Source: Candidatus Woesearchaeota archaeon
GTDB taxonomy: Archaea; Nanobdellota; Nanobdellia; Woesearchaeales; DSVV01
Assembly (NCBI GenBank): GCA_023267795.1
Contig: JAHFMP010000059.1
Location: forward strand, 1 to 6,320
DNA: 6,320 nucleotides
Direction of reading: 5' to 3'
Both the position numbers and the translations under genes were made by a program. Each line of letters begins with the position of its first letter. Position 1 is the stretch's first letter. The notes under the pieces were generated by a model. It was given only the letters and a program-made list of their open reading frames with translations. It was not told the origin of the DNA and searched no databases. Of the stretch, positions 1-4,646 are shown piece by piece.

Positions 1-770
1 TTAATGCTAAATTTTGCTCCGTTTATAACTTCAGGAGCACAGATTTCGCGAGAACTTAAAGAAGCTGTTTTGTCTGAAACTCCATTTGTATGACGACATC
101 CAAGAGTATAATCTAATACTGTTACCAATTCTTCAATCTCTTCTTCTGGAATATGCACCATAATATTTCGACGTCTAATATCATTGTGAAGAAATCCTCT
201 CTCATGCATATGCTGGATAGCATCGAGAATTTGAAGAAGATATTTTTCGAATATAGGAACAGAAATTTTTCCTTTTTTTTCAAGATCTGTTCCATCTATC
301 CACTCAAAAATAAGAGCTTTTGTTTCATCATTAAGTATAATGGTATGATAATATCGAATAATGTTTCTATGCTTAAATGCGTCTGCAAGTCTTTCATTGT
401 CTTCAATGCCTTCTTCACTAAAAACAGTAATGGCATAATCTACTTTTCTACTCTCTAATTTTTTTGAAAACCGAAGTGCTTTCATTGCACGAATAGCGTC
501 AGGGCCGACAACTTTATAGACAACACCAAATCCACCTTCTCCTGCAATTTTCAAAGGAGTATATTCAGGATGAGCAGTTTCATAACAATCTGCAAGTTCA
601 TCAATAGTGCTCCATTCATCTGCATCAACAATGATTTTCAGTTGTTCAGGAAGAGATTCTTCTCTTAAAGCATCAAGAAGTTGTTGGACATCTTGTTGGA
701 TATTCAGATTTAGTATTTCTTTGAGATAGTCCTGTGCTTGTTGAATAATTTCTTCAATTGTTCTTGTCAT
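1..770 (-). CDS. Ser/Thr protein kinase, N-terminal part (runs off left edge)
   Basis: The first 256 residues of a eukaryotic-type protein kinase are visible; the C-lobe continues beyond base 1. Residues 1-70 form a mostly helical, Gln/Glu-rich extension before the kinase fold. The glycine loop is GEGGFG at 77-82, and the ATP-binding lysine is K97 in AMKAL. The catalytic loop is HNDIRRRN with Asp197 and Asn202. The metal-binding Asp is D220 in LDYT, and CAPEV at 244-248 fits the APE motif. ATP-binding and catalytic residues are kept, so activity is plausible. HRD reads HND, the usual catalytic-loop Lys is Arg199, and DFG reads DYT, which is odd. The substrate is unknown and no membrane segment lies in the visible part. 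I chose the ATG at 770 because a TATA-like element lies about 29 bases upstream and no Shine-Dalgarno site is present, which suggests a leaderless mRNA. Confidence 0.88.
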   Translation of the reverse strand, partial: MTRTIEEIIQQAQDYLKEILNLNIQQDVQQLLDALREESLPEQLKIIVDADEWSTIDELADCYETAHPEYTPLKIAGEGGFGVVYKVVGPDAIRAMKALRFSKKLESRKVDYAITVFSEEGIEDNERLADAFKHRNIIRYYHTIILNDETKALIFEWIDGTDLEKKGKISVPIFEKYLLQILDAIQHMHERGFLHNDIRRRNIMVHIPEEEIEELVTVLDYTLGCRHTNGVSDKTASLSSREICAPEVINGAKFSI

Positions 771-793
771 GTCAAAGCAGTGAAATGCATGTT

Positions 794-804
794 AAATTAT
801 AAAA
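794..804 (-). promoter_or_regulatory. TATA-like box for the kinase gene (leaderless)
   Basis: On the minus strand this reads TTTTATAATTT. Its centre is about 29 bases before the kinase ATG at 770. With the usual archaeal spacing of roughly 25-27 bases, transcription would begin at or within a few bases of the ATG, which agrees with the absence of a Shine-Dalgarno site. The transcription start itself is inferred. Confidence 0.5.
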
Positions 805-817
805 GTTACTTACAACG

Positions 818-833
818 AAGCAATAATTTGCTT
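818..833. other. small hairpin in the 114-bp gap between glutaredoxin and kinase genes
   Basis: AAGCAA pairs with TTGCTT (6 bp) around the loop TAAT. Read on the plus strand it is followed by a T-run at 835-840, but no plus-strand gene precedes it. Read on the minus strand it lies between the end of the glutaredoxin-like gene and the kinase promoter and has no U-tract after it, so a terminator role is doubtful. Confidence 0.3.
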
Positions 834-884
834 ATTTTTTATAGAGAACAATTCAATCAATTTTTCTTTTCCATTCTCAACTCA

Positions 885-1115
885 TCATAACTTCAACGCA
901 GCTTTCAATGCATCTCTGTCAAATCCAATAATGATTGTTCCATTTGCATCAATGACAGGAACACCGCGCTGGCCTGATTTTTCTTCCATGTCCTGAAGAC
1001 CTTGAAAGTCTTCTGCAACATTGATTTCTGTAAATGCTATTTTATTCTGCTTCAAAAATTCTTTTGCCTTGACACACCATGGACAGGAATTTGTACTATA
1101 CACTGTTACTGCCAT
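885..1115 (-). CDS. Glutaredoxin-like protein (YruB/NrdH type)
   Basis: This is a 76-residue single-domain thioredoxin-fold protein. The redox motif is C11-P-W-C14, directly after the first beta strand (VTVYSTNS). GVPV at 51-54 supplies the cis-proline (P53), and IIIGFDRDAL near the end matches the GFD ending of YruB- and NrdH-like glutaredoxins rather than the GG(x)D ending of classical glutathione-binding ones. From family knowledge it is likely a cytosolic dithiol-disulfide carrier reduced by a thioredoxin-reductase-like enzyme; partners are not visible here. The start at 1115 has a strong AGGAGGC ribosome site 7-8 bases upstream and its own TATA box, so it appears to be transcribed separately from truD. 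CPWC in place of the common CPYC is a mild variant. Confidence 0.9.
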   Translation of the reverse strand: MAVTVYSTNSCPWCVKAKEFLKQNKIAFTEINVAEDFQGLQDMEEKSGQRGVPVIDANGTIIIGFDRDALKAALKL

Positions 1116-1122
1116 AACTTTC

Positions 1123-1129
1123 GCCTCCT
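1123..1129 (-). promoter_or_regulatory. Shine-Dalgarno site of the glutaredoxin-like gene
   Basis: The minus strand reads AGGAGGC, 7 bases before the ATG at 1115. It is one of the strongest ribosome sites in the window and fixes this start. Confidence 0.8.
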
Positions 1130-1150
1130 AAAAATCAGTTTCTTAATTTA

Positions 1151-1158
1151 TATTTAAA
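1151..1158 (-). promoter_or_regulatory. TATA box of the glutaredoxin-like gene
   Basis: The minus strand reads TTTAAATA, identical to the element upstream of ftsZ. The expected transcript start, about 25 bases downstream, is near 1130, just before the ribosome site, giving a leader of about 15 bases. It lies in the short gap after the truD stop. Confidence 0.6.
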
Positions 1159-1173
1159 GCTTATGAATTTTAA

Positions 1174-1195
1174 TTTACGCAAATTTTACGCAAAT
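1174..1195. repeat. exact 11-bp tandem duplication across the truD stop codon
   Basis: TTTACGCAAAT occurs at 1174-1184 and again, with no spacer, at 1185-1195. The second copy contains the truD stop codon (minus strand TAA at 1186-1188) and its last two codons; the first copy lies just after the stop. It looks like a recent slippage or duplication event that left the protein unchanged. Confidence 0.7.
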
Positions 1196-2199
1196 AATTG
1201 CTTGACAATCATTGTTGCATAGCTGCCTTTTCCTAATGCAAAATGCAATATTAGTGTTTCTTTGTCAATTTCCTCATAAGAAAAATCACTACAGCTGATC
1301 AACAAATCTCTTTTTCCACCTGCTGTCAACAACTCAGGCATTTGTTTTGGCAAAAAATCACGAGAAGTAATTTTTTCCTGTTTCATGATTTTCTGTACAA
1401 CAGCAGTAACACCATAATCATCACATTCAATATCAAAACCAATAATAGGAATTGTTCTCTGTTTCATAGTTACTGTTGAAAAACAAAGATTTCCTAAATT
1501 ATATGTAAAGGTCTTGTGTTTTTTTTGCGACAAAACAAACTGTTGTGCACATTCATTCCATAACCAACTCTGGTAAGCATGCACAAATAGTAAAAGCAAT
1601 TTTTTTGGCAATGTCCTGAGCGCACCAATCACATCAGTTGGATTTCTATTCAAATATTTCTGAACAAGAATATGTGGATAATAAGATACAGCACAAATCA
1701 AAGCACATGCCTCTTTGAATTCCTTTCTGACAAGATGTCTTCCTATGATATGGTTATTCTTATTATTCCCGAATCTCTGGTCATCATAATAATTCACAAA
1801 CAAGGAAATGTGCTGCAGATTTTTGAGAAAATATTGTTTTTCTTTTTCGGTTATTTCACGGACAGTAATTGCAAATCTGTTGCCATCAAGCATGCCTAAT
1901 TGCAGCTGCTGTTTTCCAGAACCAAGGAATAAGAGTTCCAGATTCTGTGACTTCATATTTTCTTTCGGACCTTGAGAAATAGAAATGTACTGTGTCGTAA
2001 CAGCAGTCTTATCTTTATTCCCTGCGATATTGATGTATTTTTGGTTGATTTTCCAATGGCTGACAATCTGTTGGAGTGCTGCATTTATTTCTACATTTGT
2101 TTTTTTGAGTTTGTAGTAGGAGAATTTGCCTTCAGGGATGAAATTGAGAGTACTCAACTCCTCAACAATGAAATCATCTGGCTTTGATTTGAGTTGCAT
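1186..2199 (-). CDS. truD: tRNA pseudouridine synthase TruD (Pus7 family)
   Basis: This 337-residue protein converts a tRNA uridine to pseudouridine; family members act on U13 (bacterial TruD) or on additional sites (Pus7). The family-specific PDDFIVEE is at 7-14. The catalytic Asp is D63 within AGNKDKTAVTTQ (59-70). The NYYDDQRFG motif is at 136-144, HAYQSWLWNE at 207-216, and the closing LHFALGKGSYAT at 318-329. All main motifs are present, so it should be active. It is shorter than many archaeal homologues, which I recall as often 400 residues or more, implying a small TRUD insertion domain. The start at 2199 lacks a Shine-Dalgarno site but has a TATA-like element 25-30 bases upstream, which suggests a leaderless message. 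It follows the 112-residue zinc-ribbon gene by 35 bases. Exact target uridine is not deducible from sequence alone. Confidence 0.95.
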   Translation of the reverse strand: MQLKSKPDDFIVEELSTLNFIPEGKFSYYKLKKTNVEINAALQQIVSHWKINQKYINIAGNKDKTAVTTQYISISQGPKENMKSQNLELLFLGSGKQQLQLGMLDGNRFAITVREITEKEKQYFLKNLQHISLFVNYYDDQRFGNNKNNHIIGRHLVRKEFKEACALICAVSYYPHILVQKYLNRNPTDVIGALRTLPKKLLLLFVHAYQSWLWNECAQQFVLSQKKHKTFTYNLGNLCFSTVTMKQRTIPIIGFDIECDDYGVTAVVQKIMKQEKITSRDFLPKQMPELLTAGGKRDLLISCSDFSYEEIDKETLILHFALGKGSYATMIVKQLFA

Positions 2200-2221
2200 G
2201 GAGTAATGGAATGAACGAATG

Positions 2222-2233
2222 TTTTAAAATATT
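2222..2233 (-). promoter_or_regulatory. TATA-like element for truD (leaderless start)
   Basis: The minus strand reads AATATTTTAAAA, centred about 28 bases before the truD ATG. It sits directly after the stop of the upstream zinc-ribbon gene. Together with the missing ribosome site it suggests a leaderless truD transcript; read-through from the ftsZ operon is the alternative. Confidence 0.45.
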
Positions 2234-2234
2234 G

Positions 2235-2573
2235 CTATATCATCTCCATTGCTTCTTTCAGCAGTTTCTCTGCAGTATAATCATCCTTGAGTACTTCTGG
2301 ATGGCTGCAATAAGGGCAGCGCAATGTTGCTTCTGAAGGAATATACGTAAAATTGTATCTGCATTTTACGCAGACATATTTTTCTTTCAGATTTTTTCCA
2401 GAAATAGTTTTCTGCACTTCTTTTGGTTTATCCTTCACCATTTGTTTTCTGACAGTAACTTCATAACACGTCGTGCACAACACATCTCTTCCATTGTTGG
2501 CGTAGTGAACCTCCTTGAAAGAGACCTGTATTTTGCATCGTTTGCAAGGATAGGTTACGATACTAGTTTCCAT
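2235..2573 (-). CDS. Double zinc-ribbon protein, unknown function
   Basis: This 112-residue protein has four CxxC pairs: C10/C13, C33/C36, C68/C71 and C86/C89. They are spaced as two separate four-cysteine zinc sites joined by a Lys-rich linker (about 42-65), with a short charged helix at the C terminus. I do not recognise a named family; such proteins commonly bind nucleic acid or a protein partner, but that is only a guess here. The start has a clear AGGTGA ribosome site 4 bases upstream. It lies 28 bases downstream of ftsZ on the same strand, so co-expression with the division protein is likely, though no functional link follows from that alone. Confidence 0.85.
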   Translation of the reverse strand: METSIVTYPCKRCKIQVSFKEVHYANNGRDVLCTTCYEVTVRKQMVKDKPKEVQKTISGKNLKEKYVCVKCRYNFTYIPSEATLRCPYCSHPEVLKDDYTAEKLLKEAMEMI

Positions 2574-2577
2574 GAAA

Positions 2578-2583
2578 TCACCT
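2578..2583 (-). promoter_or_regulatory. Shine-Dalgarno site of the double zinc-ribbon gene
   Basis: The minus strand reads AGGTGA, which fits the archaeal 16S 3' end, 4 bases before the ATG at 2573. It supports that start and independent ribosome entry after ftsZ. Confidence 0.7.
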
Positions 2584-2601
2584 AAAAATGAAAATAAAAG
2601 A

Positions 2602-3669
2602 TCAAATGAAGCGAATTCCTAGTTCATCACTCCTCAATCTTTGCTCTTTCATTTTCTGAACATGATCTTGCTTTCCAAGAATCCATGGACTTTTGACACC
2701 AGTAATAATAGTCATCACAGTTATTTTTCCTTTCATGTCTTCTGTAACACGAGCACCCCATATACAGTTTGCATCCTCGTCCATGCTTTCTGTGATTAAT
2801 TCTCCAGCACGCTCTACTTCTTCAAGTGTCATGTCAGGACCACCATGGATATGAATCAATGCACCTGTTGCACCCTCATAACTGATTTCAAGCAATGGAT
2901 TACTCAATGCACCTTTGACTGCTTCTTCTACTCTACTATTTGTATCAGACGCACCAACACCAATTGCTGCAACACCGCCATTTGTCATAATTGCCTTGAC
3001 ATCTGCAAAATCCAAGTTCACAAGAGAAGGCACTGCAATTGTTTCAACAATTCCTTTAATCATTGTTGCAATTAATTCGTTTGCAACTGCAAAAGCTTGT
3101 TGAATTGGCAAATTTCCTGCAATCTGCACAAGCCTGTTGTTGTCAATAACAATGACAGTATCAGAAACTTCCCGCAATTGCTGTAAACCAAATTCTGCCT
3201 TGTCTACTCGCGCTCTTTCTATTTTGAATGGCATTGTGACAGTCCCAATAACTATAGAACCAACATCTTTTGCTGCCCGTGCAACAACTGGTGCAGCTCC
3301 TGTTCCTGTTCCTCCACCCATTCCTGCACAAACAAAAACCATGTCTGCTCCTTTGACAGCATCTTTAATTTCCTGAATGGATTCCTGCGCTGCTTCTGTT
3401 CCTTTTTGTGGAAATCCACCACAACCAAGTCCTCTGGTTACTTCTTTTCCCATAAGAAATTTTTTATCTGCATGAGTGATTTCCAAATGCTGTGTATCTG
3501 TGTTACATGCAAAAATTTCAGCACCTTTGATTCCTTTTTTATAAAGCCAGCTTACCATGTTGTTGCCTGCTCCACCGCAACCAATTACTTTAATGTAAGC
3601 ATGCCCTACAGGGCCAACTGCACGCATCTCTTGGGACTGCGCTAATGCATCTTTTACCATAAATTCCAT
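2602..3669 (-). CDS. ftsZ: Cell division protein FtsZ
   Basis: FtsZ is a tubulin-like GTPase that polymerises into the division ring at mid-cell. With the ATG at 3669 the protein has 355 residues. The GTP-binding loop GCGGAGNN is at 30-37, the tubulin signature GGGTGTG at 118-124, and the T7 loop NLDFADVK, which completes the GTPase site of the next subunit, at 218-225. The tail ends in DELGIRFI, resembling the conserved C-terminal peptide that binds membrane anchors such as SepF. The linker before it is very short. The frame is open further up to GTG 3702 (366 residues) and ATG 3693 (363), but those add the residues MNVWIFYK, which do not look like a usual FtsZ N-terminus, and they lie 18-27 bases from the only ribosome site. 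ATG 3660 (352 residues) is also possible. Identity is certain; the start is not. Confidence 0.96.
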   Translation of the reverse strand: MEFMVKDALAQSQEMRAVGPVGHAYIKVIGCGGAGNNMVSWLYKKGIKGAEIFACNTDTQHLEITHADKKFLMGKEVTRGLGCGGFPQKGTEAAQESIQEIKDAVKGADMVFVCAGMGGGTGTGAAPVVARAAKDVGSIVIGTVTMPFKIERARVDKAEFGLQQLREVSDTVIVIDNNRLVQIAGNLPIQQAFAVANELIATMIKGIVETIAVPSLVNLDFADVKAIMTNGGVAAIGVGASDTNSRVEEAVKGALSNPLLEISYEGATGALIHIHGGPDMTLEEVERAGELITESMDEDANCIWGARVTEDMKGKITVMTIITGVKSPWILGKQDHVQKMKEQRLRSDELGIRFI

Positions 3670-3670
3670 T

Positions 3671-3706
3671 TTATAAAAAATCCAGACATTCATGCTTCGC
3701 ACTCAT
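3671..3706 (-). other. possible 11-codon upstream reading frame in the ftsZ leader
   Basis: The first ATG after the ribosome site (3706) opens a frame encoding MSAKHECLDFL and ends at TAA 3673-3671, a single base before the ATG at 3669 of ftsZ. It is in a different frame from ftsZ. The arrangement would allow ribosomes to end and restart on ftsZ. The 14-base gap from the ribosome site to this ATG is longer than usual, so expression is uncertain. Confidence 0.3.
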
Positions 3707-3720
3707 GAAGGATTTTTTGT

Positions 3721-3728
3721 TCACCTCT
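3721..3728 (-). promoter_or_regulatory. Shine-Dalgarno site in the ftsZ leader
   Basis: The minus strand reads AGAGGTGA, an excellent match to the archaeal anti-Shine-Dalgarno. It is 14 bases from ATG 3706 (other frame), 18 from GTG 3702, 27 from ATG 3693 and about 51 from ATG 3669, so no in-frame ftsZ start is at ideal spacing. Confidence 0.65.
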
Positions 3729-3752
3729 TTTTATGATTTTAAGATAAACTGG

Positions 3753-3760
3753 TATTTAAA
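3753..3760 (-). promoter_or_regulatory. TATA box of ftsZ
   Basis: The minus strand reads TTTAAATA, the same octamer as before the glutaredoxin-like gene. The predicted transcript start is near 3730, immediately upstream of the AGAGGTGA site, as in the glutaredoxin promoter. The matching layout in both genes strengthens both calls. Confidence 0.65.
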
Positions 3761-3841
3761 TCTTCTGATTTTGCTATAATAGTGTAGAGATTTGTATACT
3801 GTTTTAGAATCTTTTTGTTACTTTATAGGGGGGGAAATCAA

Positions 3842-3895
3842 GTGAGCGTATTTGGGCGGCGGAAAAATCAGAACAATATTTTTGTCCTCTACTAG
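3842..3895 (+). other. candidate 17-residue small reading frame
   Basis: A GTG at 3842 opens a frame encoding 17 residues (MSVFGRRKNQNNIFVLY, reading the GTG start as Met) and ends at TAG 3893-3895. A purine-rich GGGGGGGAAA stands at 3828-3837, 4 bases before the GTG, and could act as a ribosome site. The basic start FGRRK resembles the beginnings of small archaeal proteins, but a frame this short can arise by chance. Confidence 0.2.
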
Positions 3896-3915
3896 AGAAC
3901 TTTGCAAAATTCTCT
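3894..3915 (+). terminator. small hairpin with T-rich tail, possible terminator
   Basis: AGAGAA at 3894-3899 pairs with TTCTCT at 3910-3915, with partial pairing of TTT and AAA inside, followed by TTATATTCT. It begins at the stop codon of the 17-codon frame and could end a short transcript; the stem is only 6 bp. Confidence 0.25.
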
Positions 3916-3949
3916 TTATATTCTACCATTCATAACAAGCAGAGATGGA

Positions 3950-3965
3950 GTTTTGAATTCAAAAC
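3950..3965. repeat. perfect 16-bp palindrome upstream of the tRNA TATA box
   Basis: GTTTTGAATTCAAAAC equals its own reverse complement over all 16 bases. It ends one base before the TATA box at 3967-3974, so it covers the BRE position where TFB would bind. It could be a site for a dimeric regulator, or chance in AT-rich DNA. Confidence 0.6.
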
Positions 3966-3966
3966 A

Positions 3967-3974
3967 TTTAAAAA
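3967..3974 (+). promoter_or_regulatory. TATA box of tRNA-Pro
   Basis: TTTAAAAA is centred about 42 bases before the mature tRNA 5' end. A start about 26 bases downstream, near 3997, gives a leader of roughly 16 bases to be removed by RNase P. Confidence 0.6.
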
Positions 3975-4012
3975 CAACCCCTCTTGTCAAACAAAACGCT
4001 GCATGCTCTGCT

Positions 4013-4089
4013 GGGGCTATGGGGTAGTTTGGCTATCCTTTCCGGTTTGGGGCCGGAAGACCCCAGTTCAAATCTGGGTAGCCCCGCCA
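4013..4089 (+). tRNA. tRNA-Pro (anticodon UGG), CCA encoded
   Basis: The cloverleaf folds fully. The acceptor GGGGCTA pairs with TAGCCCC, and the D arm has G18G19 in AGTTTGGCTA. The anticodon stem TCCGG/CCGGA encloses the loop TTTGGGG with U33, anticodon TGG and G37. The T arm CCCAG/CTGGG encloses TTCAAAT. The D-stem and the CTATCC stretch closely resemble other archaeal proline tRNAs. CCA is encoded at 4087-4089, and no intron is present. The discriminator base is G73, whereas archaeal proline tRNAs usually carry A73. It decodes proline CCN codons, chiefly CCA and CCG, depending on U34 modification. Confidence 0.96.
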
Positions 4090-4104
4090 TTTATTTTATA
4101 TTAC
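4090..4104 (+). terminator. T-rich tract after tRNA-Pro
   Basis: TTTATTTTATATTAC follows the encoded CCA directly. Short T-rich tracts are the usual archaeal termination signals, so this likely ends the tRNA transcript. The part TTTTATATT could also act as a TATA element for rpl37ae, with a start near 4125-4130. Confidence 0.45.
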
Positions 4105-4135
4105 AAAAATAACTAAATAACTGGAAGAGAAGTAA

Positions 4136-4176
4136 ATAAAATCTCTTTTGAGCAAAGCGAGGAGATGAGATTTTAT
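4136..4176 (+). promoter_or_regulatory. 10-bp inverted repeat enclosing the rpl37ae ribosome site
   Basis: ATAAAATCTC at 4136-4145 (read from the A at 4136) pairs with GAGATTTTAT at 4167-4176, with a 21-base loop between. The loop contains the Shine-Dalgarno site GAGGAG (4159-4164) and the right arm includes the first two bases of the start codon. If the transcript starts upstream of 4136, this fold would hide the AUG and could control eL43 synthesis. An alternative inner pairing ATCTC/GAGAT (4141-4145 with 4162-4166) would cover the ribosome site instead. Confidence 0.4.
4159..4164 (+). promoter_or_regulatory. Shine-Dalgarno site of rpl37ae
   Basis: GAGGAG stands 10 bases before the ATG at 4175. 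Another ATG at 4165 is in a different frame and directly abuts this site, so it is not a credible start. Confidence 0.55.
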
Positions 4177-4492
4177 GGTAGGATCGTCAAAACGATTTGG
4201 TGTCAGATACGGACGACGCTTGCGACTCAAATATGAAGCTGTTGAAACAGAACAAAAAACAAAATATCAATGCCCATACTGCCACAAAATTGCAGTCAAG
4301 CGTATAGCAGCAGGAATATGGAATTGTCCAAAATGTTCTGCTGTATTCACTGGAAAAGCATACAGTATTGGAAAACAAGCAGTAGTTAAAGAAGCACTTG
4401 CTGAAGAGATGATTGAGGAGAATCCTGAAGAAGCAGAAGAAGAGTATGAAGAAGAAAAAGAAGAACCTCAAGAACAGGAACAAACAATATAA
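4175..4492 (+). CDS. rpl37ae: Large ribosomal subunit protein eL43 (L37Ae) with acidic C-terminal tail
   Basis: This is a zinc-ribbon protein of the archaeal and eukaryotic 50S/60S subunit. The basic start KRFGVRYGRRLR (6-17) matches the family, and the zinc site is C33-P-Y-C36 with C51-P-K-C54; VKRIAAGIWNC (41-51) is the family core. The conserved domain ends near residue 72. After it comes a tail of about 29 residues, 16 of them Glu, which typical archaeal L37Ae proteins (roughly 70-95 residues in my recollection) lack; here the total is 105. The frame is clean and the gene ends 12 bases before rpoP, so this is not an obvious frameshift product. It leads an operon of transcription, modification and folding genes. 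Identity is secure; the role of the tail is unknown. Confidence 0.95.
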   Translation: MVGSSKRFGVRYGRRLRLKYEAVETEQKTKYQCPYCHKIAVKRIAAGIWNCPKCSAVFTGKAYSIGKQAVVKEALAEEMIEENPEEAEEEYEEEKEEPQEQEQTI

Positions 4493-4504
4493 TCGAGGCG
4501 CGAA

Positions 4505-4642
4505 ATGGTAGAATACAAGTGTTTTGATTGCAACAAAGTAGTAGGCATTGAATTTTTGAGGAAAAAAGTTCGATGCCCATACTGTGGTTCAAAAATACTC
4601 TATAAAGCACGAACAACAGGAACAAAAGTAAAGGCACGATAA
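4505..4642 (+). CDS. rpoP: DNA-directed RNA polymerase subunit Rpo12 (RpoP)
   Basis: This 45-residue protein is the small zinc-binding polymerase subunit related to eukaryotic Rpb12/RPABC4, which lies near the Rpo3/Rpo10/Rpo11 assembly platform. It reads MVEYKCFDC at the start, with zinc ligands C6/C9 and C24/C27 (RCPYCGSK), then the family ending ILYKART near 31-37. The length matches the family. GAGG at 4495-4498, six bases before the ATG, serves as a ribosome site. It follows rpl37ae by 12 bases and precedes pcc1 by 4 bases; rpl37ae-rpoP adjacency is widely seen in archaea. Confidence 0.95.
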   Translation: MVEYKCFDCNKVVGIEFLRKKVRCPYCGSKILYKARTTGTKVKAR

Positions 4643-4646
4643 TGCC

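Larger units (their letters stand above)
3761..3949. other. divergent intergenic stretch without a convincing gene
   Basis: Between the ftsZ promoter and the tRNA promoter lie about 190 bases with no long reading frame. They contain a weak plus-strand TATA-like TTTGTATA (3791-3798), a run of seven G at 3828-3834, a 17-codon reading frame (3842-3895) and a hairpin (3894-3915). A small RNA or micropeptide gene is possible, but I recognise no known RNA family. Confidence 0.5.

Noticed and set aside
153..458. 101-codon plus-strand open frame
   Set aside because: It lies entirely antisense to the kinase gene, its translation is low-complexity and matches no motif, while the minus strand carries all kinase motifs.
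2845..3645. Several plus-strand open frames of 62-79 codons inside ftsZ
   Set aside because: They are antisense to the highly conserved ftsZ frame and show Cys/Thr/Ala-rich composition typical of shadow frames.
3731..3769. Possible C/D box small RNA (TATGATT ... CTGA)
   Set aside because: The C box match is poor, there are no C' and D' boxes, and the stretch is the ftsZ promoter.
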